From assembly GCA_019241915.1 (NCBI GenBank), contig JAFAWI010000238.1:1-6700 (forward strand): DNA of 6,700 nucleotides, in the 5' to 3' direction. Of the stretch, positions 1 through 5,083 are shown in pieces; the stretch's first letter is position 1, and each line of letters opens with the position of its first letter. The position numbers were made by a program, and so were the translations under genes. Source of the DNA: Alphaproteobacteria bacterium (GTDB lineage Bacteria; Pseudomonadota; Alphaproteobacteria; ATCC43930; CGMCC-115725). Below the pieces are notes generated by a model. The model was not told the DNA's origin and did no database searches. It saw nothing but the letters and a program-made list of their open reading frames with translations.

Positions 1-608
1 TCATAGAGCACGCGGGCGAACTGGGTCACGACGAGGCCGGGCGCGATGCAATTGACCCGGATGCCGTCCTCGCCCCAGTCGGCAGCAAGAGTGCGGGCCA
101 GCGCGAAGTCGGCGAGCTTGGTGATGCCGTACATCGGCAGCTCCAGCGAGGCATGCAGCGCCGCCACCGAGATGATGAAGATGATCGAGCCTTCCTTGCG
201 CTCGACCATGCCCGGCTTGACCGCCTTGGCGAACCAGAAATTCGACTGGACGTTGTTGACCATCATCCGCTCGAAGACCTCGTCCTTGAGGTCGTCGATC
301 GGGCCGTGATGCGGGTTGATCGCGGCGTTGCACACCATGACGTCGACCCGGCCATAGGCCTCGTTGGCCTTGGCGACCAGGCTCTCGCACTGCGCCTTGT
401 CGGAGATGCGACAGGTGACTGCGGTGGCCTCGCCTCTCTTCTCCTTGATCGCAGCGACGACTTCCTCGCAGGGTTCGAGGTTACGGCCCGAGATCACTAC
501 CTTGGCGCCAGCCTCGGCGAACAACTCGGCCATCGCCCGGCCGATGCCGCGCGACGAGCCGGTGATGACGGCAACTTTTCCGGAAAGATCGAAGAGCGAG
601 AGCGTCAT
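1..608 (-). CDS. SDR-family NAD(P)-dependent oxidoreductase (C-terminus cut by window edge)
   Basis: Classical short-chain dehydrogenase/reductase, a cytosolic enzyme oxidising or reducing an alcohol/carbonyl with NAD(P)H. The 202 visible residues carry the full Rossmann and catalytic signature: TGSSRGIG at 16-23, NAA at 94-96, Asn119, catalytic Ser147, and YGITK with Tyr160 and Lys164 (S-to-Y spacing of 13, as usual). VNCIAPG follows at about 185-191. SGRN after the second beta strand (Arg42) and Arg20 in the glycine motif favour NADP(H); this is inference. The family is about 250 residues long, so roughly 50 C-terminal residues, including much of the substrate lid, lie outside the window. 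The ATG at 608 has AAAGG about 7 bases upstream. It is the second gene after the FAH-family enzyme, 118 bases away, with a palindromic repeat between. The C-terminal style (GLVVTQFARVLY) resembles DHRS4-like bacterial SDRs. The substrate cannot be read from the sequence. Confidence 0.93.
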   Translation of the reverse strand, partial: MTLSLFDLSGKVAVITGSSRGIGRAMAELFAEAGAKVVISGRNLEPCEEVVAAIKEKRGEATAVTCRISDKAQCESLVAKANEAYGRVDVMVCNAAINPHHGPIDDLKDEVFERMMVNNVQSNFWFAKAVKPGMVERKEGSIIFIISVAALHASLELPMYGITKLADFALARTLAADWGEDGIRVNCIAPGLVVTQFARVLY

Positions 609-620
609 GAAGCACCTTTA

Positions 621-710
621 TCCGTCATGCCCGGACTTGTTCCGGGCATGACGGAAGCGTCGCGAGCGGCTGAAAAGACGTGGATGGCCGGAACGAGCCG
701 GCCATGACGT
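621..710. repeat. composite palindromic repeat (two hairpins) between the FAH and SDR genes
   Basis: The first hairpin is a perfect 15-base inverted repeat: TCCGTCATGCCCGGA at 621-635, 5-base loop, TCCGGGCATGACGGA at 641-655. The second is imperfect: ACGTGGATGGCCGG at 678-691 pairs with CCGGCCATGACGT at 698-710, with one bulged base. The arms of the two units are related (CATGCCCGG / CATGGCCGG), so the element could also fold as one large hairpin. CATGCCCGG-type palindromes of this sort are common between genes in Bradyrhizobium and relatives (general knowledge). No T-tract follows on either strand, so I do not call it an intrinsic terminator. The first hairpin ends only a base or two upstream of the SDR ribosome-binding site on the minus strand, so it may affect mRNA processing or translation of that gene. 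Confidence 0.85.
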
Positions 711-726
711 GAGCTGGTAACGTCGG

Positions 727-1512
727 CTAGCGTTTCTCGCGGATCAGCGGGTTGCGCAGGATGCCGATGCCGGTGATCTCGATCTCGCAGACATCGCCGT
801 GCTTCAAATTCTTCGGCGAGCCCTCGGTGCCCATCCACACCACATCGCCCGGCCACAGGGTCAGGTATTGCGACATGCGGCTGATAAAGGTGGCGACGCT
901 GTAGAGCATGTGGTTGGTCTGAAAATTGTCGGTCTCCTCGCCGTTGACGCGGACGATGGTGCGCGCTGCTTCGAGGTCGAAATCGGTCTCGATCCACGGC
1001 CCCATCGGCTTGAAGGTGTCGCTGTTCTTGGCGCGCCACAGCGTGCGGTCGTTGCGCTGCCACGTCCGCTCGCTCATGTCGTTGCCGATGGTCCAGCCGA
1101 GGACGCAGGACAGCGCGTCGGCTTCCGACAGATACTTGGCCTTGGTGCCGATCACCGCGACCAGTTCGGCCTCGTACTGCACCAGTTCGCCGGCGTCGTG
1201 CGGGATGACGATGTTCTCGTTGTGCGCGATCAGCGCGTTGTTGGCGCGGTAGCCGATATCGGCGGCCGGCGGAATATTCGGCTTCTCGCCGCGCTTTGCC
1301 GCCATCTCGGTGATGTGCTCGACGTAGTTGAGCCCCGCCGCATAGAAGGTCTTGGGAATCACGGGCACCAGATATTTGACATCGCGCAGCCGGTGCCGTG
1401 CACGCGTCAGCTCGTATCCGGCGAACGGGTCGCCGGTGACCGCGACGACCTCGTCGCCTTCGACGATGCCGTAGGATTCCTGCCCGTTCACCTCATAGCG
1501 AAGCCAGCGCAT
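727..1512 (-). CDS. fumarylacetoacetate hydrolase (FAH) family protein
   Basis: A 261-residue metal-dependent hydrolase, decarboxylase or isomerase of the FAH fold, whose members cleave or isomerise acylpyruvate-type diketo acids in the cytosol. The N-terminal part (about 1-70) is the small cap-like region. The catalytic domain shows the family's acidic metal ligands: Glu114 and Glu116 in YEAELVAVIG, and Asp145 in GNDMSER. AKNSDTFKPMGPW (162-173) supplies conserved lysines, and GDVVWMGTEGSP (222-232) is the usual C-terminal glycine-rich signature. Length fits bacterial single-domain members such as 2-hydroxyhepta-2,4-diene-1,7-dioate isomerase-like proteins, fumarylpyruvate hydrolase and 2,4-diketo-3-deoxy-L-fuconate hydrolase; sequence alone does not separate these. 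The ATG at 1512 has a strong Shine-Dalgarno AGGGAGGA (1524-1517) 4 bases upstream. A promoter sits in front. The SDR gene follows in the same direction, suggesting a two-enzyme pathway segment. Confidence 0.93.
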   Translation of the reverse strand: MRWLRYEVNGQESYGIVEGDEVVAVTGDPFAGYELTRARHRLRDVKYLVPVIPKTFYAAGLNYVEHITEMAAKRGEKPNIPPAADIGYRANNALIAHNENIVIPHDAGELVQYEAELVAVIGTKAKYLSEADALSCVLGWTIGNDMSERTWQRNDRTLWRAKNSDTFKPMGPWIETDFDLEAARTIVRVNGEETDNFQTNHMLYSVATFISRMSQYLTLWPGDVVWMGTEGSPKNLKHGDVCEIEITGIGILRNPLIREKR

Positions 1513-1538
1513 CGCATCCTCCCTGCCGCAGCTGGGCG

Positions 1539-1566
1539 ACTATAGCCGACACCGAGACCGCGGCAA
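1539..1566 (-). promoter_or_regulatory. sigma-70-type promoter for the FAH-SDR unit
   Basis: Read on the minus strand: TTGCCG (1566-1561, 4 of 6 to TTGACA), a 16-base spacer, then TATAGT (1544-1539, 5 of 6 to TATAAT). Transcription would start near 1532, giving a leader of about 20 bases that contains the strong FAH Shine-Dalgarno. It lies in the 74-base gap after the rhomboid stop, so the FAH-SDR pair can be expressed independently of the thiamine genes. The call rests on consensus matching and position only. Confidence 0.5.
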
Positions 1567-1586
1567 CGGCCCGTGCCGCCGCGATG

Positions 1587-2393
1587 CTATTGATCCCATG
1601 GCCAGCGCGGCCGGTTCCACGGCGTGCCGCTCTCGGGGACGCTGCCGTGAAAGGTGCGCCGGCCGGCAAAGTCGCGCGGCGCAGCGGCGACAAATTGCGG
1701 CGTCCGCTGCGGCCGCCACAGCCCAATCCCGCGCGGCCGCATTACCAAGAGCAGCACGACCCCGGCGGCAAACCCGCCGACATGGGCCCAGAACGCGACA
1801 CCGCCGGCACCGCCTTCGTCAGCGAGACCGCTCAGCAGCTGCGCGGCGAACCACAGGCCGAGCATGATCCAGGCCGGGACCGTGACAATCCGCGCAAAGA
1901 CGATGATCAGCACCAGCACGTGGACATTGGCGTAGGGGTACAGCAGCAGATACGCGCCAAGCACGCCGGCGATGGCGCCGCTGGCGCCGACCATCGGCAC
2001 TGTCGAGCCGGGGTCGGCGAGGCCTTGTCCCAGCGCCGCCGCGACGCCACTCAGCAGATAGAGCAGCAGGTAGCGGCCATGTCCCAGGACGTCCTCGATG
2101 TTGTTCCCAAAAATCCACAGGAACAGCATGTTTCCGGCGATGTGCAGCCAGCCCGAATGCAGGAACATGCTCGTGAAGAGCGTCGCCCAGGGCGGCACCG
2201 TCGCCAGGCTCGACGGCAGGTGGGCCCTGCCGAACACGACGGCCGGGATCATTCCGAGGCCGTAGGCGACCGCTCTGTCGTCCTGGCCGAGTTGCCAGAG
2301 AAACACCGCCACGCAAATGCCGATCAGCAGATAGGTAACGACCGGCGGCCGGGATGTCGGGTTGTCGTCGTAGAGCGGCAGGAAGAAGAACAC
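1587..2393 (-). CDS. rhomboid family intramembrane serine protease
   Basis: A 268-residue polytopic membrane protein that would cleave transmembrane segments of other proteins within the lipid bilayer. The rhomboid catalytic dyad is visible: Ser138 in GASGAIAG and His204 in AHVGGFAAG. HIAGN (His84, Asn88) is the oxyanion/HxxxN motif of the first core helix. Hydrophobic helices fall at about 18-35, 71-97, 107-124, 134-152, 155-172, 174-190 and 200-218, consistent with a six- or seven-helix rhomboid. The last 50 residues form a polar Arg/Pro/Trp-rich tail, probably cytoplasmic. The start is GTG at 2393: an in-frame TGA lies two codons upstream and no earlier start exists. The Shine-Dalgarno is weak, and the thiG stop is only 22 bases upstream, so expression by read-through from the thiamine operon is likely. 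The substrate is unknown, and a link to thiamine metabolism is not evident from the protein. Confidence 0.95.
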   Translation of the reverse strand: MFFFLPLYDDNPTSRPPVVTYLLIGICVAVFLWQLGQDDRAVAYGLGMIPAVVFGRAHLPSSLATVPPWATLFTSMFLHSGWLHIAGNMLFLWIFGNNIEDVLGHGRYLLLYLLSGVAAALGQGLADPGSTVPMVGASGAIAGVLGAYLLLYPYANVHVLVLIIVFARIVTVPAWIMLGLWFAAQLLSGLADEGGAGGVAFWAHVGGFAAGVVLLLVMRPRGIGLWRPQRTPQFVAAAPRDFAGRRTFHGSVPESGTPWNRPRWPWDQ

Positions 2394-2415
2394 GCTTCAG
2401 CCCGCCGCATGCGCC

Positions 2416-3189
2416 TTACGTGCCGACGAGGCCGAGTTGCGGGCTCGACGGTTCGGCGAAGGTGCGCTCGGGGATCCGGCCGGCGAGCCGCGCCAGCCGG
2501 CCGGCCTCGACCGCGGCCTTCATCGCCGCGGCCATGCGCACCGCATCATGCGACTTGGCGATCGCGGTATTGACGAGGACCGCGTCGCAGCCGAGCTCCA
2601 TCGCCTGCGCCGCATCGGAGGCGGTGCCGATGCCGGCGTCGAGCACCACCGGTACCGGGCTGCGCCCGCAAATGAGTTCGATCGCCGCCGGGTTGGCGAT
2701 GCCGCGCCCCGAGCCGATCAGCGAGCCGAGCGGCATCACCGCGGCACAGCCGATATCGGCGAGCTTCTGGCAGGTGACAGGATCGTCGTTGCAATAGGGC
2801 AGCACGATAAAGCCCTTGCGCACCAATTCGTCCGCCGCGGGCACCAACTGCTCGACATCGGGGTAAAGCGTCTCGCGGTCGCCGATCAGCTCGAGCTTGA
2901 CCCAGTTGGTCTGCAGAGCCTCGCGCGCCAGCTCGGCGGTGAGGATCGCATCGCGCGCGGTGACGCAGCCCGAGGTGTTCGGCAACAGCCGGCAGCGCGG
3001 GCTCAGCACATCGACCAGGCTGCCGCTGTACGAGTCGAGGCTGATCCGCCGGATCGACATCGTCACCAACTCGGCACCGCTCGCCTCGAGCGAATCGAGC
3101 ATGACCTGCTGGTTGGGATATCCCGCCGTGCCGATGAACAGCCGCGATTTGAGCGGCGTGCCGGCGATCAGGAAGGGGTCGGTCGTCAT
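2416..3189 (-). CDS. thiG: thiazole synthase ThiG
   Basis: ThiG builds 4-methyl-5-(2-phosphoethyl)thiazole carboxylate from 1-deoxy-D-xylulose 5-phosphate, dehydroglycine (supplied by ThiO) and the sulfur of ThiS thiocarboxylate. The 257 residues match the family's full length and TIM-barrel layout: PLKSRLFIGT near the N-terminus, LLPNTSGC at 68-75, WVKLELIGD with the Schiff-base lysine at Lys98 and Glu100, VMPLGSLIGSGRG at 151-163 (phosphate loop), VVLDAGIG with Asp184, and LVNTAIA at 205-211. The ATG at 3189 has AGGA (3200-3197) 7-8 bases upstream. A 143-base gap with a palindromic repeat separates it from thiS, looser than the thiO-thiS join. The rhomboid gene follows 22 bases downstream in the place where many alphaproteobacterial thiCOSGE operons carry thiE. 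Confidence 0.98.
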   Translation of the reverse strand: MTTDPFLIAGTPLKSRLFIGTAGYPNQQVMLDSLEASGAELVTMSIRRISLDSYSGSLVDVLSPRCRLLPNTSGCVTARDAILTAELAREALQTNWVKLELIGDRETLYPDVEQLVPAADELVRKGFIVLPYCNDDPVTCQKLADIGCAAVMPLGSLIGSGRGIANPAAIELICGRSPVPVVLDAGIGTASDAAQAMELGCDAVLVNTAIAKSHDAVRMAAAMKAAVEAGRLARLAGRIPERTFAEPSSPQLGLVGT

Positions 3190-3332
3190 ATGCGCATCCT
3201 AAACAAAACGTACCGGAACCAAAGCCTCTCCGTCGGCCCTTTGGGCGGGCTCGACCCGGCAACCCGCTTCCTGGCGGCCGGGGTCGGAAGACGTGGACCG
3301 GCGGGTCAAGCCCGCGGGAGGCGAAATGGCCG
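3190..3332. repeat. thiS-thiG spacer carrying a degenerate palindromic repeat
   Basis: This 143-base non-coding gap holds a second copy of the repeat seen at 621-710. Both share AAGACGTGGA (675-684 and 3288-3297), followed by a hairpin; here the hairpin is GCGGG (3301-3305), a 5-base loop and CCCGC (3311-3315). A further imperfect inverted repeat, GACCCGGC (3253-3260) with GCCGGGGTC (about 3287-3279), lies beside it. There is no T-tract, so it is not a clear terminator, though it could slow transcription or stabilise the thiO-thiS message. The thiG ribosome-binding site occupies the other end (3197-3200). I see no promoter in the gap. Confidence 0.6.
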
Positions 3333-3539
3333 TCACCCGCCTTGCAGCGGCCGGACGATCTCGACCGCATCGCCGCTGGCCAGTTCCACGTCTGCCCAAT
3401 CCGCGCGCCGCACCACCGCACCGTTGATCGCGACCGCGAGAAACCGGGCGCCGGGGTCGATGCCGCGAACCGCGAGCAGCTGCGCGACGGTGGTCGCCGC
3501 GATTTCCTCGTCGACGCCGTTGATCTTGAGCCGGGTCAT
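3333..3539 (-). CDS. thiS: sulfur-carrier protein ThiS
   Basis: A small ubiquitin-like (beta-grasp) protein of 68 residues. Its C-terminal glycine is adenylated by ThiF and converted to a thiocarboxylate that donates sulfur to ThiG. Visible features are the N-terminal strand with KINGVDEE, the hydrophobic core LLAVRGIDPGARFLAVAINGAVV, the stretch DVELASGDAVEIVRPLQGG, and the diagnostic C-terminal Gly-Gly immediately before the stop. The length is typical of ThiS. Its ATG at 3539 overlaps the thiO stop in an ATGA tetranucleotide, implying translational coupling; its ribosome-binding site therefore lies inside thiO. ThiF is not encoded in the window. A MoaD-type carrier is less likely given the thiO and thiG neighbours. 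Confidence 0.97.
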   Translation of the reverse strand: MTRLKINGVDEEIAATTVAQLLAVRGIDPGARFLAVAINGAVVRRADWADVELASGDAVEIVRPLQGG

Positions 3540-4714
3540 TGCGCCGCCGCGGCAATCGGGGCGGGGCCCGGCGCGGCGAAGCGCCTCGGGTCGAACGGCC
3601 GCGCCATCGCGGGCAGGTGCCCGGTCAGAATGTAGGCGCTGATCACATCGGCGCTGACCGGCGTCAAGAGGATGCCGTTGCGGTGGTGGCCGGTGGCGAT
3701 GGTCAGGCCGTCAATCCCGCTCGGCCCCAGCATCGGCGCGTCATCGCGCGAGCCGGGGCGGAAGCCGACCCAGGTCTCGGCAAGCGGCAATTCCTCGATC
3801 GTCGGCACCGCGCGCCACGCGCCCTCGATCAGCGCCAGCATGCCGCCGGCGGTGATCGCGCTGTCGAACCCGCGCTCCTCGACTGTGCCGCCGACAATCA
3901 GCCTGCCGTCGTTGCGCGGCACCAGGTAGCCGCCGCGCGGCAGCCACACGACATGGCGCAGCACCGGCGCGGCCAAATCCATCCGCAGCGCCAGCATCTG
4001 CCCCTTGATCGGCCGCACCGGCGGCTGCGCGGTCGCTGGGATGCCGCCGATCTCGCGCGACCAGGCGCCGGCTGCCAGCACCACCGCCTCGGCCGCGACC
4101 CGGCCGCCGTCGGTGACGACGCCGCACGCCCGGCCGCCCACGATATCGATCTCGCGCACCGGGGAATGTTCACGGATGACGACGTCGGCCCGCCGGCAGG
4201 CGGCGGCGAGACCTCTGGCGACAGCCCGGTTCTCGACCTGATGGTCCTGGGGGCTGAACACCGCGGCAGCGATCCCCGGTTTCAGGTGCGGCTCGCGGCG
4301 GCGTGCCTCGCCACCGTTGAGCCATTCGAGGTCGAGCCCGAGGCCCTTCTGGAATTCGTACGCGTGCCGCAACGTCTCGGCGTCGTCGCGGTTGAGTGCG
4401 ACGACGAGCGTGCCCTCGTCGCGGTATTCGGGTGATATACCGCTCGCGGCTTCGAGTTCATCCGCAAAAGCGGGCCACAGCCGCTGGCTTTCGAGCGTCA
4501 GCGGCAGCAACGGCTGCTCGCCGGGCTCGGCCTCGGCCGCCGCGGCGAGCATACCGGCGGCCGCCCAACTGGCGCCGCGGCCGGCCTCGTCCCGGTCGAA
4601 GACCGTGACGCGGCACCCCGCCTGAGCCAGCCGCCAGGCAATACCCAATCCGATCACCCCGGCGCCAATGACGACGGTGCGGGGTCGGTCCGTTACAGCA
4701 GTAGTCGCGGTGAT
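3536..4714 (-). CDS. thiO: glycine oxidase ThiO (FAD-dependent), probable non-canonical ATC start
   Basis: FAD-dependent amine oxidase of the DAO family that oxidises glycine to iminoacetate (dehydroglycine) for thiazole synthesis. Counting from the proposed start at 4714 (392 residues), the N-terminal Rossmann motif is VVIGAGVIGLG with Gly17, Gly19 and Gly22, closed by VTVFD at 36-40. GASWAAAGML (47-56) and AVVLAAGAWS (210-219) are FAD-contact segments. GFRPGSRDDAPMLG with Arg319 and TGHHRNGILLTP with Arg345 match the substrate and flavin end of ThiO. The frame opens after a TGA at 4729-4727 and contains no ATG, GTG or TTG before GTG 4657, which would delete Gly17 and Gly19 and is unlikely to give an FAD-binding enzyme. 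ATC at 4714 sits 6 bases after GGAG. The stop overlaps the thiS ATG. Expression is under the upstream TPP riboswitch. The identity is firm; the start is inferred. Confidence 0.93.
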   Translation of the reverse strand: MTATTAVTDRPRTVVIGAGVIGLGIAWRLAQAGCRVTVFDRDEAGRGASWAAAGMLAAAAEAEPGEQPLLPLTLESQRLWPAFADELEAASGISPEYRDEGTLVVALNRDDAETLRHAYEFQKGLGLDLEWLNGGEARRREPHLKPGIAAAVFSPQDHQVENRAVARGLAAACRRADVVIREHSPVREIDIVGGRACGVVTDGGRVAAEAVVLAAGAWSREIGGIPATAQPPVRPIKGQMLALRMDLAAPVLRHVVWLPRGGYLVPRNDGRLIVGGTVEERGFDSAITAGGMLALIEGAWRAVPTIEELPLAETWVGFRPGSRDDAPMLGPSGIDGLTIATGHHRNGILLTPVSADVISAYILTGHLPAMARPFDPRRFAAPGPAPIAAAAQ

Positions 4715-4726
4715 GACGGACTCCCT
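4712..4726 (-). promoter_or_regulatory. thiO ribosome-binding site inside the riboswitch, and ATC start
   Basis: On the minus strand the 3' edge of the TPP aptamer reads GAAGGGAGTCCGTCATC. GGAG (4724-4721) is a good Shine-Dalgarno and is part of the conserved GAAGGGA segment and the closing P1 stem, so ligand-stabilised P1 would hide it. The codon 6 bases downstream, in the thiO frame, is ATC (4714-4712). A single C-to-G change would make it ATG. This arrangement decides the start call for thiO. Confidence 0.6.
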
Positions 4727-4819
4727 TCACCGGGACATGCCCGGCCAGGTTCAGTGGGTCTGTTCTCAGCCGCCAGAGGGGCGCAGGTCGCGCCGCGCCG
4801 CCGGGCAGCACCCCAGCCT
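4718..4819 (-). promoter_or_regulatory. TPP riboswitch (THI element)
   Basis: All conserved blocks of the thiamine pyrophosphate aptamer are present in order on the minus strand: GGGGTGC (4814-4808); a GC-rich variable P3 arm; GGCTGAGA (4771-4764), the pyrimidine-binding loop; GACCC with ACTGAACCTG (4755-4746); CCGGGCATGTCCCGG forming the pyrophosphate-sensing arm around the conserved ATG; and GAAGGGAG (4728-4721). P1 can close by GGCT (4818-4815) pairing with AGTC (4722-4719), with one G-U pair. The thiO Shine-Dalgarno lies in the 3' P1 strand and no T-tract terminator follows, so the likely mechanism is TPP-dependent blocking of translation initiation on thiO, coupled onward to thiS. Confidence 0.96.
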
Positions 4820-4826
4820 CATCGCA

Positions 4827-4854
4827 ATTTTGAGCCGGGGCCGGGGGGATGCAA
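4827..4854 (-). promoter_or_regulatory. possible promoter of the thiOSG operon
   Basis: Minus-strand TTGCAT (4854-4849), a 16-base spacer and CAAAAT (4832-4827; 4 of 6 to TATAAT) lie just upstream of the riboswitch. A start near 4822 would begin the transcript a few bases before the P1 stem, which is the expected place. The -35 match is poor (3 of 6), so the support is mainly positional. Confidence 0.3.
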
Positions 4855-4983
4855 GGGTTTTCTTTGACGGCATCGGCCAAGCCACGGCAATCGTTAACGG
4901 TTTGGTGATTTTTCTCGCGGATTCTGCGGTGGACGCGCTTCCTTGAGGCGCGCGGCCCGCATGGGCATCCTCCCCTCAGCCTT
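4855..4983. other. divergent intergenic region, no gene recognised
   Basis: This stretch lies between the thiamine-operon leader and the terminator at 4984. It holds no convincing protein gene; minus-strand open frames entering it are shadows of the plus-strand gene to the right. Visible structure includes GCGC-rich inverted repeats around 4933-4952, GCCC/GGGC at 4955-4966, and a 9-base direct repeat CCTTGAGGC at 4941-4949 and 4980-4988. A TTGACG at 4864-4869 on the plus strand could be a -35, but no good -10 follows. It could encode a short plus-strand transcript ending at the terminator. Confidence 0.4.
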
Positions 4984-5011
4984 GAGGCCGCCCCAAGCGG
5001 CCTCTTTTTTT
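4984..5011 (+). terminator. strong intrinsic (Rho-independent) terminator, rightward
   Basis: A perfect 8-base-pair stem, GAGGCCGC (4984-4991) with GCGGCCTC (4997-5004), with loop CCCAA and seven T residues (5005-5011) on the plus strand. The T-tract makes it directional: it ends rightward transcripts. No annotated gene lies upstream on the plus strand, because the thiamine operon runs the other way. It therefore ends an unseen small transcript, shields the right-hand gene from antisense read-through out of the thiamine region, or acts as an attenuator. CCTCA (4974-4978) can pair with TGAGG (4983-4987), which would compete with the terminator's left arm. Confidence 0.85.
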
Positions 5012-5083
5012 GCTGCGTCTTCGCGACCGGGAGAGCAGCGCGACCGTCGGCGTATACTAGATACTTCCGGGATGGATAAGCTC

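Noticed and set aside
1560..1579. Hairpin GCGGCA/TGCCGC just after the rhomboid stop
   Set aside because: A 6-bp stem with an 8-base loop and no T-tract on the minus strand; it overlaps the proposed FAH -35 element and is not convincing as a terminator.
1584..2573. Plus-strand open frame of 329 codons opposite the rhomboid gene
   Set aside because: It is antisense to a gene with clear catalytic motifs; its His/Gln/Arg-rich translation is what the complement of hydrophobic codons gives.
2437..3642. Plus-strand open frame of 401 codons opposite thiG and thiS
   Set aside because: Antisense shadow over two unmistakable thiamine genes and their spacer, Arg/Ala/Asp/His-rich, no motif.
4458..4880. 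Minus-strand open frame of about 140 codons across the riboswitch and thiO start
   Set aside because: It runs through the conserved aptamer and out of frame over the start of thiO, and its translation has no domain. It does not rescue a canonical thiO start by frameshift.
5030..5058. Promoter for the exported-protein gene
   Set aside because: TATACT at 5053-5058 is a fair -10, but nothing resembling TTGACA occurs 16-19 bases upstream, so I mention it only in the gene entry.
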